42,447 nt of DNA from Leptolyngbyaceae cyanobacterium M33_DOE_097 (GCA_015296075.1 DVDV01000250.1:1-42447), one strand, 5' to 3'; counted from the stretch's first letter, positions 1-9,742 are shown. Program-made: numbers and translations. Notes: generated from the sequence alone by a model not told the origin.

Positions 1-86
1 CGCTCAATTCCTGCTTTCGCTTGGCGATAGCGCTGTTCCAATTCCTCCAGGCTTAAGTGAGGGGCAATTTGAATCCGTCGTGGCAT
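1..86 (-). CDS. IS630-family transposase, 5' end only (cut by window edge)
   Basis: Reading leftward from an ATG at 86, the frame gives MPRRIQIAPHLSLEELEQRY followed by RQAKAGIE and runs off the window. This resembles the N-terminal helix-turn-helix segment of cyanobacterial IS630-type transposases, which bind the element's ends before a DDE catalytic domain. GGA lies nine bases before the ATG as a weak ribosome site. Only about 28 codons are visible, so the catalytic domain and intactness cannot be judged. A free-standing HTH protein of the same family is the alternative. The assignment rests on recall of the family N-terminus. Confidence 0.6.
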   Translation of the reverse strand, partial: MPRRIQIAPHLSLEELEQRYRQAKAGIE

Positions 87-132
87 TACTTTTTCCAAAC
101 CCGCTACTCTTATTATGTACGTTCAAGCGGAT

Positions 133-225
133 TTGATATAATCCAAAAAATACGCCCCATTTAGAGGGGCGAAAGGCTGTTCGCCCTTACGGATAGTGGA
201 AAATTGCATTTAGTCTAAAGTCCAA
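133..225. repeat. MITE-like interspersed repeat, copy 1
   Basis: This roughly 93-bp segment aligns along its whole length with 32490-32583 with one single-base gap and mostly identical bases. It contains a perfect hairpin, GGGCGAA-aggctg-TTCGCCC, and an overlapping CGCCCC/GGGGCG pair. Its right end is AGTCCAA, as in copy 2; the left end is diverged (TTGATAT here against TTGGACT in copy 2). It lies about 50 bp upstream of the IS630-type transposase start, so it could be a non-autonomous derivative of that element. That link is inference. Confidence 0.7.
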
Positions 226-304
226 TTTCTGGGATGAGCTAGCTCTTGTAACGCTTGCAAGAACAACATTCTGAGCTTTGACAGAGGAGAGCATCCCAGA
301 AATT
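224..304. repeat. 81-bp segment bounded by perfect 13-bp inverted repeats
   Basis: AATTTCTGGGATG at 224-236 is the exact reverse complement of CATCCCAGAAATT at 292-304. The 55 bases between them contain a smaller self-complementary part (CTTGTAACGCTTGCAAG). The segment abuts the right end of the MITE-like repeat. It could be a folded non-coding RNA, a second small mobile element, or relics of an insertion sequence end. No open frame fits it. Confidence 0.55.
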
Positions 305-662
305 CGTCTGGAAACTCTACCCCGATTAATTCATCAAATTCCACTTAACCTGGAGAGCTGTTGCTATAAAATTCAATCAAAGCGCAATTTATTTCAGCAA
401 AATCTTAAGCTGTGGAGAGCTATTTGTCCCAGCTCTTTGGGTTTAGCGGCCTGAGTTAAGGATGTTCTCAAGATACGGTTTAGGTACTCTCCCGTTTGGG
501 GATCACAGGAGTTATAACCAGTTGTGACAACTCAGCTTCAGGCTAAGTTGTCTGAGTAAATTGAAGATAGTACTGGTTAATCCGTTGGGTCTAGATTAGG
601 GCTAGCACTTAAGCAGGTTCAGTAAAGGGCTTTCTGACCGCAAAACTCGTTTTCCTGTTGTT
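305..662. other. intergenic stretch with one hairpin
   Basis: No gene was found. The only structure noted is an imperfect hairpin, CAACTCAGC (528-536) against GCTAAGTTG (542-550), eight of nine pairs, without a T-tract. Promoters for the following small gene probably lie here, but none stands out. Confidence 0.4.
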
Positions 663-914
663 ATGTTGGTTCTAACTATGCAATCAAATCGTTCTCCGAT
701 CACTCCCCCTCCCCCGTTAGAAAAAGTCGCCCTTGAGGTTGCTCTGGGGGCAGGTGCAGGGATACTGGTTACGGGGCTAGTTGTGGGTAAAGTCCTTGCA
801 AGGTGCGCTCAAGAGGTGGGCAGTTTAAGTGAAGAAGTTTTTCGGGGCGATCGCCTGCCAGTGCTGAACTTTCCTAAAAGTCAAGCGCCAAACGGTGAAA
901 CCGATAGCCAGTAA
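663..914 (+). CDS. small predicted single-pass membrane protein of unknown function
   Basis: The 83-residue product has a polar, proline-rich start (RSPITPPPPLEK), then a Gly/Ala/Val-rich hydrophobic stretch at about residues 22-46 that could span the membrane once, and a polar tail. I do not recognise a family. The codons look like those of neighbouring genes and the frame is closed by TAA. No clear Shine-Dalgarno precedes the ATG at 663; a second ATG at 681 would shorten it by six residues and is equally possible. It lies 336 bp upstream of ppc on the same strand, too far to assume co-transcription. Confidence 0.5.
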   Translation: MLVLTMQSNRSPITPPPPLEKVALEVALGAGAGILVTGLVVGKVLARCAQEVGSLSEEVFRGDRLPVLNFPKSQAPNGETDSQ

Positions 915-1250
915 AATCTAAACAGTTTTGGGTTAAGCTGCACCTGTGTAACCCAGCATTAACCAATTGAGTCGTTAACCTTGCTGAGTTGAGCAGCCTA
1001 ATGCGTTTGCAGAGGCAGTTCATCATGCTCTCAGTTTGATGCTGCTTGAGGGAGGTTTTAACTCCTATTCTGTGGGCGATCGCTTGCCAGTCACGGCCCG
1101 TCTAACCGTTATGCTGCATCGGGATAGCCGATTCCGTTACTTCTGCAACTCTAAAAGTGAGGCTTACCCCATAAAATAAGTTGAAACATTATTAAATCTG
1201 CCTAATTTACTCGATATAGCACTCGTCCCAACGTTTTAGTAGGTTTTGCC
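915..1250 (+). promoter_or_regulatory. ppc upstream region, weak promoter candidate
   Basis: No gene was found in these 336 bases. TTGAAA at 1181-1186 and TAATTT at 1203-1208 are 16 bases apart and would make a sigma-70-like promoter 43 bases before the ppc ATG. This is a weak match in AT-rich sequence. A HIP1 site lies near 1078. No riboswitch or operator was seen. Confidence 0.3.
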
Positions 1251-4200
1251 ATGACCACAGAGTCCAAAGTGTCTCAAGACGTTTCAATTCCCTCCACAAA
1301 TGATCTTTTGCTGCGTCACCGTCTCAAGGTGATTGAAGACTTGTGGGAGGCTGTTTTGTTGCAAGAGTGTGGGCAAGACATGGTGAACATGCTCAAACAA
1401 TTGCGGGATATGTGTTCTCCTGAAGGGCAGGCGGATGTGGCCCAGGCAGAAGTGCTAAAAGTCGTCGAAAAATTGGACTTAAATGAGGCGATTCGGGCTG
1501 CACGCGCCTTTGCGCTGTACTTTCAGGTGATCAATATCGTTGAGCAGCACTACGAGCAACGCGATCAGCAGCAAAATTACCGCGCCACGCGTGACACGGC
1601 GATGACGATTCAGCATAACCCAGAGCCAGCAGTTTACCGCTTTGCCGACGAGGTGATGCCTGGTAGCCGTTTAGAAGCTGACCTGCTCGAAAAAAGCATG
1701 AAAGAGACACCGCTCCTTAAGGAGGCAGGCACGCTGCATCGGCTGTTCCCCAAATTAAAGCGGTTGAATGTGCCGCCACAACAGATTCAGGCGTTAATCA
1801 ACCAACTGGATGTGCGGCTTGTCTTTACAGCACACCCAACCGAGATTGTGCGCCACACCATTCGAGATAAGCAGCGTCGCATTGCCAAGCTCTTGAGTCA
1901 GCTCGACTTGGTTGAAGATCGGCTGCTGGCACAGGGCTTGCCGACTGATTCGTGGGAGGGTGACTCGCTCCGCAATCAGTTGATGGAGGAGATTCGGCTG
2001 TGGTGGCGCACGGATGAGTTGCACCAATTTAAGCCCACCGTTTTAGACGAAGTGGATTACGCGCTGCACTACTTTCAGCAGGTGATTTTTGACGCGATCC
2101 CGCAGCTCTATCACCGTTTTAATGAGGCTATGAAAGCTTCGTTTCCGGGGATGCAGCCGCCCAGATATGACTTTTGCAAGTTTGGCTCTTGGGTTGGCTC
2201 CGATCGCGATGGTAATCCTTCTGTGACACCGCAAGTTACCTGGCAGACCGCCTGTTACCAGCGTGGCATGGTGTTAGAGAAATACATCCAGTCGGTGAAG
2301 CGGTTGATCGAGTTGTTGAGTCTGTCGCTCCACTGGAGCGATGTACTCCCCAATTTGCTAGAGTCGTTAGAGCAAGACCAACTGCACTTGCCTGAAGTCT
2401 ACGATCGCCTCGCAATCCGTTATCGGCAAGAACCCTATCGGTTAAAGCTGGCCTATATTTTGAAGCGGCTCGAAAATACCCGTGAGCGCAACCACAAACT
2501 GGCGGATACCAACATTCTCAAGCAGGACTTACAGGAGCCAAATCCTGCCACCTATTACCCCTCGGTCGATGAGTTTTTGGCTGAGTTGCGCCTGATTCAA
2601 AGCAATTTAGAAGAAACGGGGTTGACTTGTACCGATTTGCAGATGCTGATTTGCCAGCTTGAAATCTTTGGCTTTAATCTGGCTCATCTGGATATTCGAC
2701 AAGAAAGCTCGCGTCACTCTGACACGATCAACGAGATTGCAGAGTACTTGCAAATTCTGCCGAAGTCTTACTGTGAGATGAACGAGACTGAGCGAACCGA
2801 GTGGTTGGTGAGTGAGCTAAAAACGCGCCGACCTCTTATCCCTAGCGAGTTGCCGTTTTCGCCTGTCACTTGTGAGACGATTGAGACGTTCCGCACTGTG
2901 CGGCGGATGCAGCAAGAGTTTGGGTCGGCTGTCTGCCACACTTACATCATTAGCATGAGCCATGATGTCAGCGACTTGCTAGAGGTGCTGCTATTAGCGA
3001 AAGAAACAGGCTTGTACGATCCGGCGACGGGGGCTGGCTCGTTGCGAGTGGTGCCGCTGTTTGAGACTGTCGAAGACCTTAAAAAAGCACCCCATGTCTT
3101 GACAGAATTGTTTGAGTTGCCGCTGTACCGGGCATTTCTGGCAGGCGGGTATAGCGCGATGAACAACGGAGAACTGCCGATTCCGCCGTTGACGCCAGAC
3201 TTGCAAGAGGTGATGCTGGGCTACTCCGATAGCAACAAAGATTCGGGCTTTTTGAGTAGTAACTGGGAAATTCACAAAGCACAGCAAGCACTCCAGGCGA
3301 TCGCGGAGAAGTATGGGCTGCAACTGCGCATCTTCCACGGACGCGGTGGCTCGGTCGGTCGGGGGGGTGGCCCTGCTTATCAGGCGATCCTGGCGCAACC
3401 GGGACGCAGTGTCAACGGGCGGATCAAGATTACCGAGCAGGGTGAAGTGCTGGCCTCCAAATACTCTTTACCGGAGCTGGCCATCTACAACCTTGAGTCG
3501 GTCACGACAGCGGTGATTGAGACGAGCCTCTTGCGCTCTGGGTTTGATGATATTCAGCCCTGGTGCGAAATCATGGAGGAACTCGCCAGCCGATCGCGGG
3601 CACACTATCGCTCGCTGGTGTATGAGCAGCCGGACTTCATCGACTTCTTCCACAACGTCACCCCAATCCAGGAAATTAGCCAATTGCAGATCAGCTCGCG
3701 TCCGGCCCGTCGGGGTGGCAAAAAGGATTTAAGCAGCTTGCGGGCGATTCCCTGGGTGTTTAGCTGGACTCAAAGTCGCTTCTTGCTGCCAGCCTGGTAT
3801 GGCGTTGGCACTGCTCTTAGAACGTTTTGGCAAGAGCAGCCGGACGAACACCTTAAACTACTACGCTACTTCTACTTTAAGTGGTCGTTCTTTAAGGTGG
3901 TGCTGTCTAAAGTTGAGATGACGCTCTCGAAGGTTGATTTGCAAATTGCGGGTCACTACGTGCGCGAACTCACGCAGCCTGAGGATAAAGAGCGATTTAT
4001 GCAGGTCTATGAGCAGATCGTGCATGAGTATCAACTCACCAAAGAAATGGTGCTGATGATTACCGGACACGAGCGCTTGCTAGATACGGATCCTGATTTG
4101 CAGCGATCAGTTTACCTGCGAAATGGCACGATTGTTCCGCTGGGCTTCTTACAAGTTTCCCTGCTCAAACGGCTGCGGCAACACACGGCTGAAACGGCTG

Positions 4201-4301
4201 CAACGGGCATGGTGCGATCGCGCTATAGCAAAGGGGAACTTTTGCGTGGTGCGCTGTTAACTATCAACGGTATCGCTGCCGGAATGCGCAATACAGGTTG
4301 A
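1251..4301 (+). CDS. ppc: phosphoenolpyruvate carboxylase
   Basis: The enzyme adds bicarbonate to phosphoenolpyruvate to form oxaloacetate, the main anaplerotic entry to the cyanobacterial TCA pathway and to aspartate-family synthesis. At 1016 residues it has the usual cyanobacterial length, with a longer N-terminus than the E. coli enzyme. The catalytic histidine motif TAHPTE is present (His195), as are [10 protein letters not shown] and the glycine-rich loop [14 protein letters not shown] (about 695-708). The C-terminus ends in MRNTG, matching the conserved NTG end needed for activity and tetramer packing. No plant-type N-terminal phosphorylation serine motif is evident. The ATG has only a poor ribosome site. 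It is monocistronic and converges on the ABC exporter gene. Confidence 0.97.
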   Translation: MTTESKVSQDVSIPSTNDLLLRHRLKVIEDLWEAVLLQECGQDMVNMLKQLRDMCSPEGQADVAQAEVLKVVEKLDLNEAIRAARAFALYFQVINIVEQHYEQRDQQQNYRATRDTAMTIQHNPEPAVYRFADEVMPGSRLEADLLEKSMKETPLLKEAGTLHRLFPKLKRLNVPPQQIQALINQLDVRLVFTAHPTEIVRHTIRDKQRRIAKLLSQLDLVEDRLLAQGLPTDSWEGDSLRNQLMEEIRLWWRTDELHQFKPTVLDEVDYALHYFQQVIFDAIPQLYHRFNEAMKASFPGMQPPRYDFCKFGSWVGSDRDGNPSVTPQVTWQTACYQRGMVLEKYIQSVKRLIELLSLSLHWSDVLPNLLESLEQDQLHLPEVYDRLAIRYRQEPYRLKLAYILKRLENTRERNHKLADTNILKQDLQEPNPATYYPSVDEFLAELRLIQSNLEETGLTCTDLQMLICQLEIFGFNLAHLDIRQESSRHSDTINEIAEYLQILPKSYCEMNETERTEWLVSELKTRRPLIPSELPFSPVTCETIETFRTVRRMQQEFGSAVCHTYIISMSHDVSDLLEVLLLAKETGLYDPATGAGSLRVVPLFETVEDLKKAPHVLTELFELPLYRAFLAGGYSAMNNGELPIPPLTPDLQEVMLGYSDSNKDSGFLSSNWEIHKAQQALQAIAEKYGLQLRIFHGRGGSVGRGGGPAYQAILAQPGRSVNGRIKITEQGEVLASKYSLPELAIYNLESVTTAVIETSLLRSGFDDIQPWCEIMEELASRSRAHYRSLVYEQPDFIDFFHNVTPIQEISQLQISSRPARRGGKKDLSSLRAIPWVFSWTQSRFLLPAWYGVGTALRTFWQEQPDEHLKLLRYFYFKWSFFKVVLSKVEMTLSKVDLQIAGHYVRELTQPEDKERFMQVYEQIVHEYQLTKEMVLMITGHERLLDTDPDLQRSVYLRNGTIVPLGFLQVSLLKRLRQHTAETAATGMVRSRYSKGELLRGALLTINGIAAGMRNTG

Positions 4302-4494
4302 TGAAAGGCGATCGCCTCATCCCCGTTTAGATTGTGAATGCGCCCTGCCAGTTCCCCTGCTCCCAACATCCCCCTTTTTCTACGCCTTGGCGCATCTCTA
4401 TAGGAGTTTAGGGGGACTGAGGGGGATCGGTTCGGGGCAATGATCTGTCCCAGGCTTTGCGGCATTCCTTTATGGAGGCAATCTCAGCGTCGAT
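4302..4494. repeat. convergent intergenic region with G-rich interspersed repeat
   Basis: The segment separates the converging ppc and ABC exporter genes. A HIP1 palindrome GGCGATCGCC lies just after the ppc stop. GACTGAGGGGGATCG at 4415-4429 recurs exactly at 38879-38893, and similarity continues loosely beyond it. It appears to be a member of a dispersed cyanobacterial repeat family; no T-tract terminator was seen. Confidence 0.5.
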
Positions 4495-6222
4495 TTAAGC
4501 TTGAAACTGTTGTAAATAGAGCTGGGCATATCGACCGCCTTGCTCAATTAATTCACCGTGATTGCCTGACTCAACCACCTGGCCTTTCTCTAACACCAAA
4601 ATGCGATCGGCGCGGCGCACAGTCGCGAGACGGTGGGCAATGATGAAAACAGTGCGGTTTTGCATCAGCCGTTCCAGTGCTTCTTGCACCAATGCTTCCG
4701 ACTCAGAGTCGAGGGCAGAAGTTGCCTCATCCAAAATCAAAATCCGGGGATTCAGGAGGACGGCTCGCGCGATCGCCAACCGCTGCCGCTGTCCCCCCGA
4801 AAGATTAACGCCACGCTCCCCGACCCAGGTGTGATAGCCCTGGGGAAACTGAATAATAAACTGATGGGCGTTGGCAATCTTGGCAGCTTCTTGCACCGCA
4901 TCTAAGGAAAAATCTTCTTGCCCAAAGGCAATGTTTTGAGCGATCGTCCCGGAAAACAAAATAATTTCTTGCGGCACAATCCCAATTTGGCGGCGGAGGC
5001 TGCGCAGCGTCACATCGCGCACATCATAGCCATCAATCAGCACCTGGCCCTGTTGGGGATCGTAAAAGCGGGGCAGCAGATTCGCCAGAGTCGTTTTACC
5101 AGCCCCCGAAGACCCAACCAGCGCGATCGCCTCTCCTGGCAACGCCATGAGGTTGAGATCTTGTAAAACTGGCTGCTCTGGACGGTAACCAAAATCGACG
5201 TTGCGGTACTCAACTTTGCCAGTCACGGTTGGCAAAATCACCGCATTGGGGCTTTCAACCACAGATGGCTGAATCACTAAAAGTTCCATGACGCGATCGA
5301 CAGAGGCTTCCCCTTGCTTAAACTCGTTGTAGTTGCTGGTTACCAGCGAAATGGGATCGATCAGCATCAGCACAGCTGTGAGATAGCTGACAAACTGTTC
5401 GCCGCTTAGATTGCGTTGAGAGATTTGCCAGCCGCCCAACAGCAGGAAAAATAACAAGCTGAGAGCTTCTAAAAAGCCAACTACCGGAAACTGAATTGCT
5501 TTCAACTTTTCAGTCCGAAAACGCGCCCGCCGATTGGCTTCTGCTTCTTTACGAAACTGGTTGAGGGTGTAGTCTTCTGCCGCAAATGCCTGCACCATAC
5601 GGATGCCGCTAAACACCTCAACCAGTAACGCTGAAAGGTTAGACACCTGATTTTGACTGCGGTATGAAAGCTTGCGGAGTTGCTCACCAAACCAGGTAAT
5701 TAAGAGAGCCATCAACGGCGCAATCAACAGTGTGGCGAGGGTTAACTGCCAATTGAGATAAATCATGTAACCCAGCACAACAATCAGTTGCAGCACACTG
5801 GGCACAAACTGGTGAAAGACTTTATTGATTACCTCACCGATGCGATCAATATCTTCGGTCAGACGATAGGCAAGGTCGCCACTTTGAGCGGTTTCAAAGT
5901 AGCTTGAGCTGAGCCGTTGCAAGTGGGCGTAAACATGGGTGCGCAGATCATAGACAATTGACAGCGCCGCCTTTGCCATCAGCGCATCTTGCCCAAACTG
6001 AGCAATTTTTTGAACGAGAAAAACGGCTGTACAAATTCCACCAAGCCGCGCGATCGCCAAAACATCACCCTTCGCCAATAGCCCTGCCATCTCGCCTGCG
6101 ATTCTTGCTAGCAATGGCCACATCGCCGTGAACACCAACGTACACAGTAGGGCTTGCAAAATGACGGTTAACTGCGGCTGAAGAATCGTGAGCAGCAGTC
6201 GATAGCGATCGCTTACTTTCAA
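4495..6222 (-). CDS. ABC exporter half-transporter (MsbA/ABCB type), membrane and ATPase domains fused
   Basis: The 575-residue protein has an N-terminal six-helix exporter domain (about 15-310) followed by an ATPase. Walker A GSSGAGKTT lies near residue 369, the signature LSGGQRQR near 474, Walker B ILILDEAT near 490, and the H-loop IIAHRLAT follows. All catalytic motifs look intact, so a homodimer would be a complete pump for lipid, peptide or drug export across the inner membrane. The substrate cannot be read from sequence. The start is TTG at 6222; the frame is closed upstream by a stop with no in-frame ATG, and an AGGA lies about 13 bases before it, a rather long spacing. It follows the exoD-like gene on the same strand after 89 bp. 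Confidence 0.92.
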   Translation of the reverse strand: MKVSDRYRLLLTILQPQLTVILQALLCTLVFTAMWPLLARIAGEMAGLLAKGDVLAIARLGGICTAVFLVQKIAQFGQDALMAKAALSIVYDLRTHVYAHLQRLSSSYFETAQSGDLAYRLTEDIDRIGEVINKVFHQFVPSVLQLIVVLGYMIYLNWQLTLATLLIAPLMALLITWFGEQLRKLSYRSQNQVSNLSALLVEVFSGIRMVQAFAAEDYTLNQFRKEAEANRRARFRTEKLKAIQFPVVGFLEALSLLFFLLLGGWQISQRNLSGEQFVSYLTAVLMLIDPISLVTSNYNEFKQGEASVDRVMELLVIQPSVVESPNAVILPTVTGKVEYRNVDFGYRPEQPVLQDLNLMALPGEAIALVGSSGAGKTTLANLLPRFYDPQQGQVLIDGYDVRDVTLRSLRRQIGIVPQEIILFSGTIAQNIAFGQEDFSLDAVQEAAKIANAHQFIIQFPQGYHTWVGERGVNLSGGQRQRLAIARAVLLNPRILILDEATSALDSESEALVQEALERLMQNRTVFIIAHRLATVRRADRILVLEKGQVVESGNHGELIEQGGRYAQLYLQQFQA

Positions 6223-6311
6223 TGCTTTAAAAAGTTCCTAAAAGATGAATGGAGTCGAGCGGCGAAGTGTAACCTCACCCTATTGATTATGTTGATTATC
6301 TCGCTTTGAGG

Positions 6312-6944
6312 TTAACCACCGAGTCCTTTAACCCAGGTTTTTAACAAATCCAGCAGGCTGGCACCACCAAAAGCTAAGGCCAACAAAATCGAAGTTGTGA
6401 GAGCAGCGCCCATTAAACAAACAACTAAGCCTGCGAGAGAAATAGCACCATCATCTTCCATCAAGCCAAAGCCAGTCACAAAAATCCCCATTGCAGGCAG
6501 GGTATTTGTGCCGGGAATTGGAATAATCATCGAAATGCCCATCAAGGTGATAAAAATACCAATTGTCATGCGGCCCGGAAAACTTGTGCATATCGGTAAG
6601 AGGCGTGGGCGAGAAAGCGTCTCAATTCTTCTTAACCAGGGGATACCAGCTTTTAAGACTCCTTGCACAGCTTTAAGTTCCATCGGACGACGCGCCACCC
6701 AATTTGGAATCCAGGGAGACTTTGATCCAGCAATCATCTGTAATGCAAGTAAGGCAATCACAATCCCAAAAGGAGTCGAGTACCCAGGGGCCGGAACTGG
6801 CAAGGCTGACGGTAGCGATAGGATGACAAACAAAAAACCAAAAATCCGTTCCCCAGCAAGGGTCAAGATCTCTGGTAAAGTCACTTGAGATAGTCGTTCT
6901 TCGTCAAAAAAATAGCGTTGCAGCTCTGCTGACAATTTCGCCAT
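6312..6944 (-). CDS. ExoD-family exopolysaccharide-related membrane protein
   Basis: The 210-residue protein matches the ExoD family by overall pattern: a short polar N-terminus, the start of the membrane part at GERIFGFLFVILSLPSALPVP, then GMSMIIPIPGTNTLPA-like hydrophobic segments and a Gly-rich C-terminal membrane helix. ExoD was first linked to exopolysaccharide synthesis in rhizobia; its biochemical role is unknown. Four to five membrane segments can be seen. AGGAGA lies five bases upstream of the ATG, a good ribosome site that supports this start. It lies 69 bp after the DedA gene on the same strand and may share its transcript. Confidence 0.85.
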   Translation of the reverse strand: MAKLSAELQRYFFDEERLSQVTLPEILTLAGERIFGFLFVILSLPSALPVPAPGYSTPFGIVIALLALQMIAGSKSPWIPNWVARRPMELKAVQGVLKAGIPWLRRIETLSRPRLLPICTSFPGRMTIGIFITLMGISMIIPIPGTNTLPAMGIFVTGFGLMEDDGAISLAGLVVCLMGAALTTSILLALAFGGASLLDLLKTWVKGLGG

Positions 6945-7013
6945 TAGGTTCTCCTGGGCAGTTGCATTTTCGCCTTATTCCGCTCAAACATCATCCCATA
7001 ATTACGTCATGAT

Positions 7014-7646
7014 TCACTTGGAGAGATGTCTGCGCTTCCTTTTCTGCATCCGAATTCCAACAAAGGCTGCAAAACCAACCATTAAACTCAAAATGACGAC
7101 CTTAGAGACGGGGCCTAAGTATTTGTCAACCACTTCATAGTTGTCACCTAAAACGTAGCCTAAGTACGTGAGCAGAGCGACCCAAATCGTTGTGCCGAGG
7201 GTAGAGTAGAGCGTAAAAATCGCGATCGGCATGTTGTTAATGCCAGCCGGAAGCGAAATGAGGGTCCGGATCCCAGGAACCAAACGACAAAGGAAGACCG
7301 CCTTTCCGCCGTGGCGATTAAACCAACGATTAGCCTTATCGATATCTTCGCCAGAGATGGTGAGCCACTTACCATAGCGCGTGGCCCAATCGCGTAAGCG
7401 AGGTTCACTTACCCATTTGCCCAGGTAATACCAGGGGTAAGCGCCCAAAATTGTTCCGGCGACCCCAGCAAAGACCGCTAGACCAAAGTTGAGATTACCC
7501 TTAGCGACCGTAAACCCGGCTAATGGCATGATTAGCTCAGAAGGAATTGGCGGAAACAAGTTTTCAAGAAACATTAATAAGCCGATTCCCCAATAACCCA
7601 AGTTTTGCATGACCTGGGGAATGACATTTGCTAACCAATCACTCAT
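7014..7646 (-). CDS. DedA-family membrane protein
   Basis: DedA/Tvp38 proteins are inner-membrane proteins tied to lipid carrier recycling and membrane homeostasis. Visible family marks are the N-terminal re-entrant segment with ENLFPPIPSELIMPLAG and the second segment FLCRLVPGIRTLISLPAG with its conserved arginines. I place the start at the ATG at 7646 (MSDWLANVIPQ) because AAGGAG lies seven bases before it. An upstream in-frame start at 7694 would add 16 residues but has no such site. The length is then 210 residues, usual for the family. The neighbouring ExoD gene suggests an envelope-related transcript. The transported species is not known from sequence. Confidence 0.92.
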   Translation of the reverse strand: MSDWLANVIPQVMQNLGYWGIGLLMFLENLFPPIPSELIMPLAGFTVAKGNLNFGLAVFAGVAGTILGAYPWYYLGKWVSEPRLRDWATRYGKWLTISGEDIDKANRWFNRHGGKAVFLCRLVPGIRTLISLPAGINNMPIAIFTLYSTLGTTIWVALLTYLGYVLGDNYEVVDKYLGPVSKVVILSLMVGFAAFVGIRMQKRKRRHLSK

Positions 7647-7855
7647 AAATGCTCCTTGATAACAGCAAGAGCTAAAAGCCTTAATTTTTTGCAATAACTC
7701 GCTCTATCAAAACACAGATCGAGGGTAGTTGGTCTAGGCGTAGGGTCAAGTCTTTAAATTCGGGTGGGGTGAGTCAAGCGAGCCGCGAGGAACCGGGAAA
7801 TAGGAGTGTAGCAGCCACTAAAGTAAGGGTTGGAATCGCTGAGCTTTGGCACCCT

Positions 7856-8926
7856 CTAATAGATATCAGGTGTGGGATCCGGCAATTTGAGCTGTAGAAC
7901 TTCTTTTTGAGTTGCCAAGCTCCAGAGGCTAACTTTGCCATCCCAACAACTACTGGCGAGGAGTGCCATGTCAGGGCTGAGCGAAATCGCTTCGACGACG
8001 CTAGGTTGAGTCGGCAAGGTGGCGATCGCGGCTCCTGTCTGAGGGTGCCACAGGCGAATCGTGTTGTCTAAACCACTGCTGATCAGTAAATCCTGTTCTT
8101 TGTTGACCACCAGACTTGTTACACCAAATTGATGGCCTGATAGAGTATGGCGCAGACCACCCGTTTGCAGGTTCCAGATTTTGATGGTTTTATCTCCAGC
8201 GGCGCTAAACAATTGTTGCCCGTCGGGGCTAAGCAGCAGTGCATTCACCCCAAATTCGTGCCCTTCGAGCTGGCTGATGCGGCTGCCAGTTGCAACATTC
8301 CATAAATTGATCACTGACCAGCCACCACTGATCAAGCGATCGCCTTTGGCATTGAAGGTGAGGGCGTAAACCGGGTCGGGTTGCTGCGAAAAGCTGCGAA
8401 TCGTGCTGCCTGTCGTGAGATTCCACAGCCGAACGGTGCGATCGCCACCACCGGATGCTAGCAGACTGCCATCAGGACTAAATGCGATCGCTTCGACCCA
8501 AGAACGATGTCCCGTCAGCGTTTTTACCAGTTGGCGAGTTTGCAAATTCCAAATTTTTACGGTTTGGTCGTGGCTGGCACTGGCGAGAAACTGACCGTTT
8601 GGGCTGAGAGTCAATGCCAAAATCGGTAAATCGTGCGCTTCGATGTGAGTTACTTCTTTCGCGCTCTTTAAGTCCCAAAAGGTGATCGTGCGATCGCGGG
8701 CAGTGATAAGTTGCTTACCATCGCGATTAAAAGTGACAATGGTTCGCCCAGAAAGAACACGTGCCATTTGCAGCGGCGGAGTCAAAGGACGGTTGGCAGG
8801 ATGAAGCGGTTGACCAATGTTATCCAGGTTTAACTTGGAAATGTCACTAATTGGTAACACAATTGGAGTCAAGATCAATGTGGGGGCTAAGACATTTTTT
8901 ATGTTTAAGAGACGAAAAATTTTCAT
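7856..8926 (-). CDS. WD40-repeat protein with N-terminal export signal, seven blades
   Basis: The 356-residue product starts with a basic and hydrophobic segment (residues 1-28) that looks like a signal peptide or anchor. Seven WD-type blade ends follow: ITFWDL, VKIWNL, VRLWNL, INLWNV, IKIWNL, IRLWHP and VSLWSL. Several blades carry the GH dipeptide, as in LTGHRSW and LSGHQFG. Seven repeats make one closed beta-propeller with no other domain, so it is most likely a protein-binding scaffold acting outside the cytoplasm. No partner can be named. It is divergent from the HAD phosphatase gene across 150 bp. The start is ATG with a poor ribosome site. Confidence 0.88.
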   Translation of the reverse strand: MKIFRLLNIKNVLAPTLILTPIVLPISDISKLNLDNIGQPLHPANRPLTPPLQMARVLSGRTIVTFNRDGKQLITARDRTITFWDLKSAKEVTHIEAHDLPILALTLSPNGQFLASASHDQTVKIWNLQTRQLVKTLTGHRSWVEAIAFSPDGSLLASGGGDRTVRLWNLTTGSTIRSFSQQPDPVYALTFNAKGDRLISGGWSVINLWNVATGSRISQLEGHEFGVNALLLSPDGQQLFSAAGDKTIKIWNLQTGGLRHTLSGHQFGVTSLVVNKEQDLLISSGLDNTIRLWHPQTGAAIATLPTQPSVVEAISLSPDMALLASSCWDGKVSLWSLATQKEVLQLKLPDPTPDIY

Positions 8927-9076
8927 AACAATTACCCATTAAGGGGAGTCAACCCACCTGAACCGTAACTAACTGCTGCATTATTCGAGGCTACAGAAAC
9001 CTCAACCGAAATTTCTGACGCAAACCAGCAAAATTGCTGGAGCTTAAAGTGCTAGTTTTTTGAGTAACTGTGTCCT
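8927..9076. promoter_or_regulatory. divergent promoter region between WD40 and HAD genes
   Basis: These 150 bases must carry the promoters of both outward-facing genes. They are AT-rich and include a self-complementary patch, GCAAACCAGCAAAATTGCTGG, in which CCAGCAA pairs with TTGCTGG (about 9026-9042). No clear -35/-10 pair could be chosen. Confidence 0.3.
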
Positions 9077-9700
9077 ATGGCTAGCTTATCTATGAATCCT
9101 GTTTCTCTTGAGCCAACCCCACCGTTTGCCGCTCTGATCTTTGATTGTGATGGCACAGTCGCAAATACCTTACCCGTTCACTACAAAGCCTGGTCAGAAG
9201 CCGTTCGAGCCTTTGATATTGAGATTACGCCAGAGTGGTATTACGCGCGCGCTGGAATCTCAAGCTCAGAATTGATTGAGATGATGAAAGAAGCGTTTAA
9301 GCCTGATTTGGATGCAGACCAAGTAAAAGCCGAGAAACAGCGGGTTTTTCATGCCTTAGTAGAACAGATCAGCGTGATTCAACCCGTAGCTGACATTATT
9401 CGAGCCTATCGGGGAAAAGTGCCACTGGCGATCGCATCGGGTGGCAGTCGAGTGTTAGTCGAGGCAACCCTCACCAGTACCGGGCTAATTGACCACTTTG
9501 ATTGCATTGTCACGATTGAGAATGTGGAACGAGGCAAACCTGCTCCTGACATTTTTCTAATGAGTGCGCAAAAACTCGACGTTGAGCCGCAAGAGTGCAT
9601 TGTGTATGAAGACAGTGACATTGGGCTAGAGGCGGCTCGGCGAGCTGGGATGCGGGCGATCGATGTGCGGTTAGCCCAGTCTCACGCGTCTGTCTCGTAA
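9077..9700 (+). CDS. HAD-superfamily sugar-phosphate phosphatase/phosphoglucomutase-like hydrolase
   Basis: The 207-residue protein has the subfamily I HAD motifs: FDCDGT with nucleophile Asp23 and acid/base Asp25, the SGG motif (IASGGSR), Lys154 in RGKPAPDIF, and the acidic metal motif YEDSDIG (Glu178-Asp181). The helical cap between motifs 1 and 2 starts with the HYKAW segment typical of the YqaB and beta-phosphoglucomutase branch. The substrate is probably a small sugar phosphate; phosphatase and mutase activities cannot be told apart by eye. It is followed by a terminator-like hairpin, so it appears monocistronic. Confidence 0.88.
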   Translation: MASLSMNPVSLEPTPPFAALIFDCDGTVANTLPVHYKAWSEAVRAFDIEITPEWYYARAGISSSELIEMMKEAFKPDLDADQVKAEKQRVFHALVEQISVIQPVADIIRAYRGKVPLAIASGGSRVLVEATLTSTGLIDHFDCIVTIENVERGKPAPDIFLMSAQKLDVEPQECIVYEDSDIGLEAARRAGMRAIDVRLAQSHASVS

Positions 9701-9707
9701 ATTAGCC

Positions 9708-9742
9708 CGACGAAAAGCTAAGCTGTGAGAGGCTTTTTGTCG
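9708..9742 (+). terminator. hairpin after HAD gene
   Basis: CGACGAAAAGC (9708-9718) pairs with GCTTTTTGTCG (9732-9742) in ten of eleven positions, seven bases after the HAD stop codon. The right arm supplies a run of T. This suits an intrinsic terminator, though cyanobacteria use such hairpins less consistently than enterics. Confidence 0.5.

Noticed and set aside
133-225. CRISPR-like repetition
   Set aside because: Only two distant copies exist in the window, with no regular spacers and no cas genes.
2994-3398. 134-codon minus-strand frame inside ppc
   Set aside because: It overlaps the conserved catalytic region of ppc and has no recognisable domain or ribosome site.
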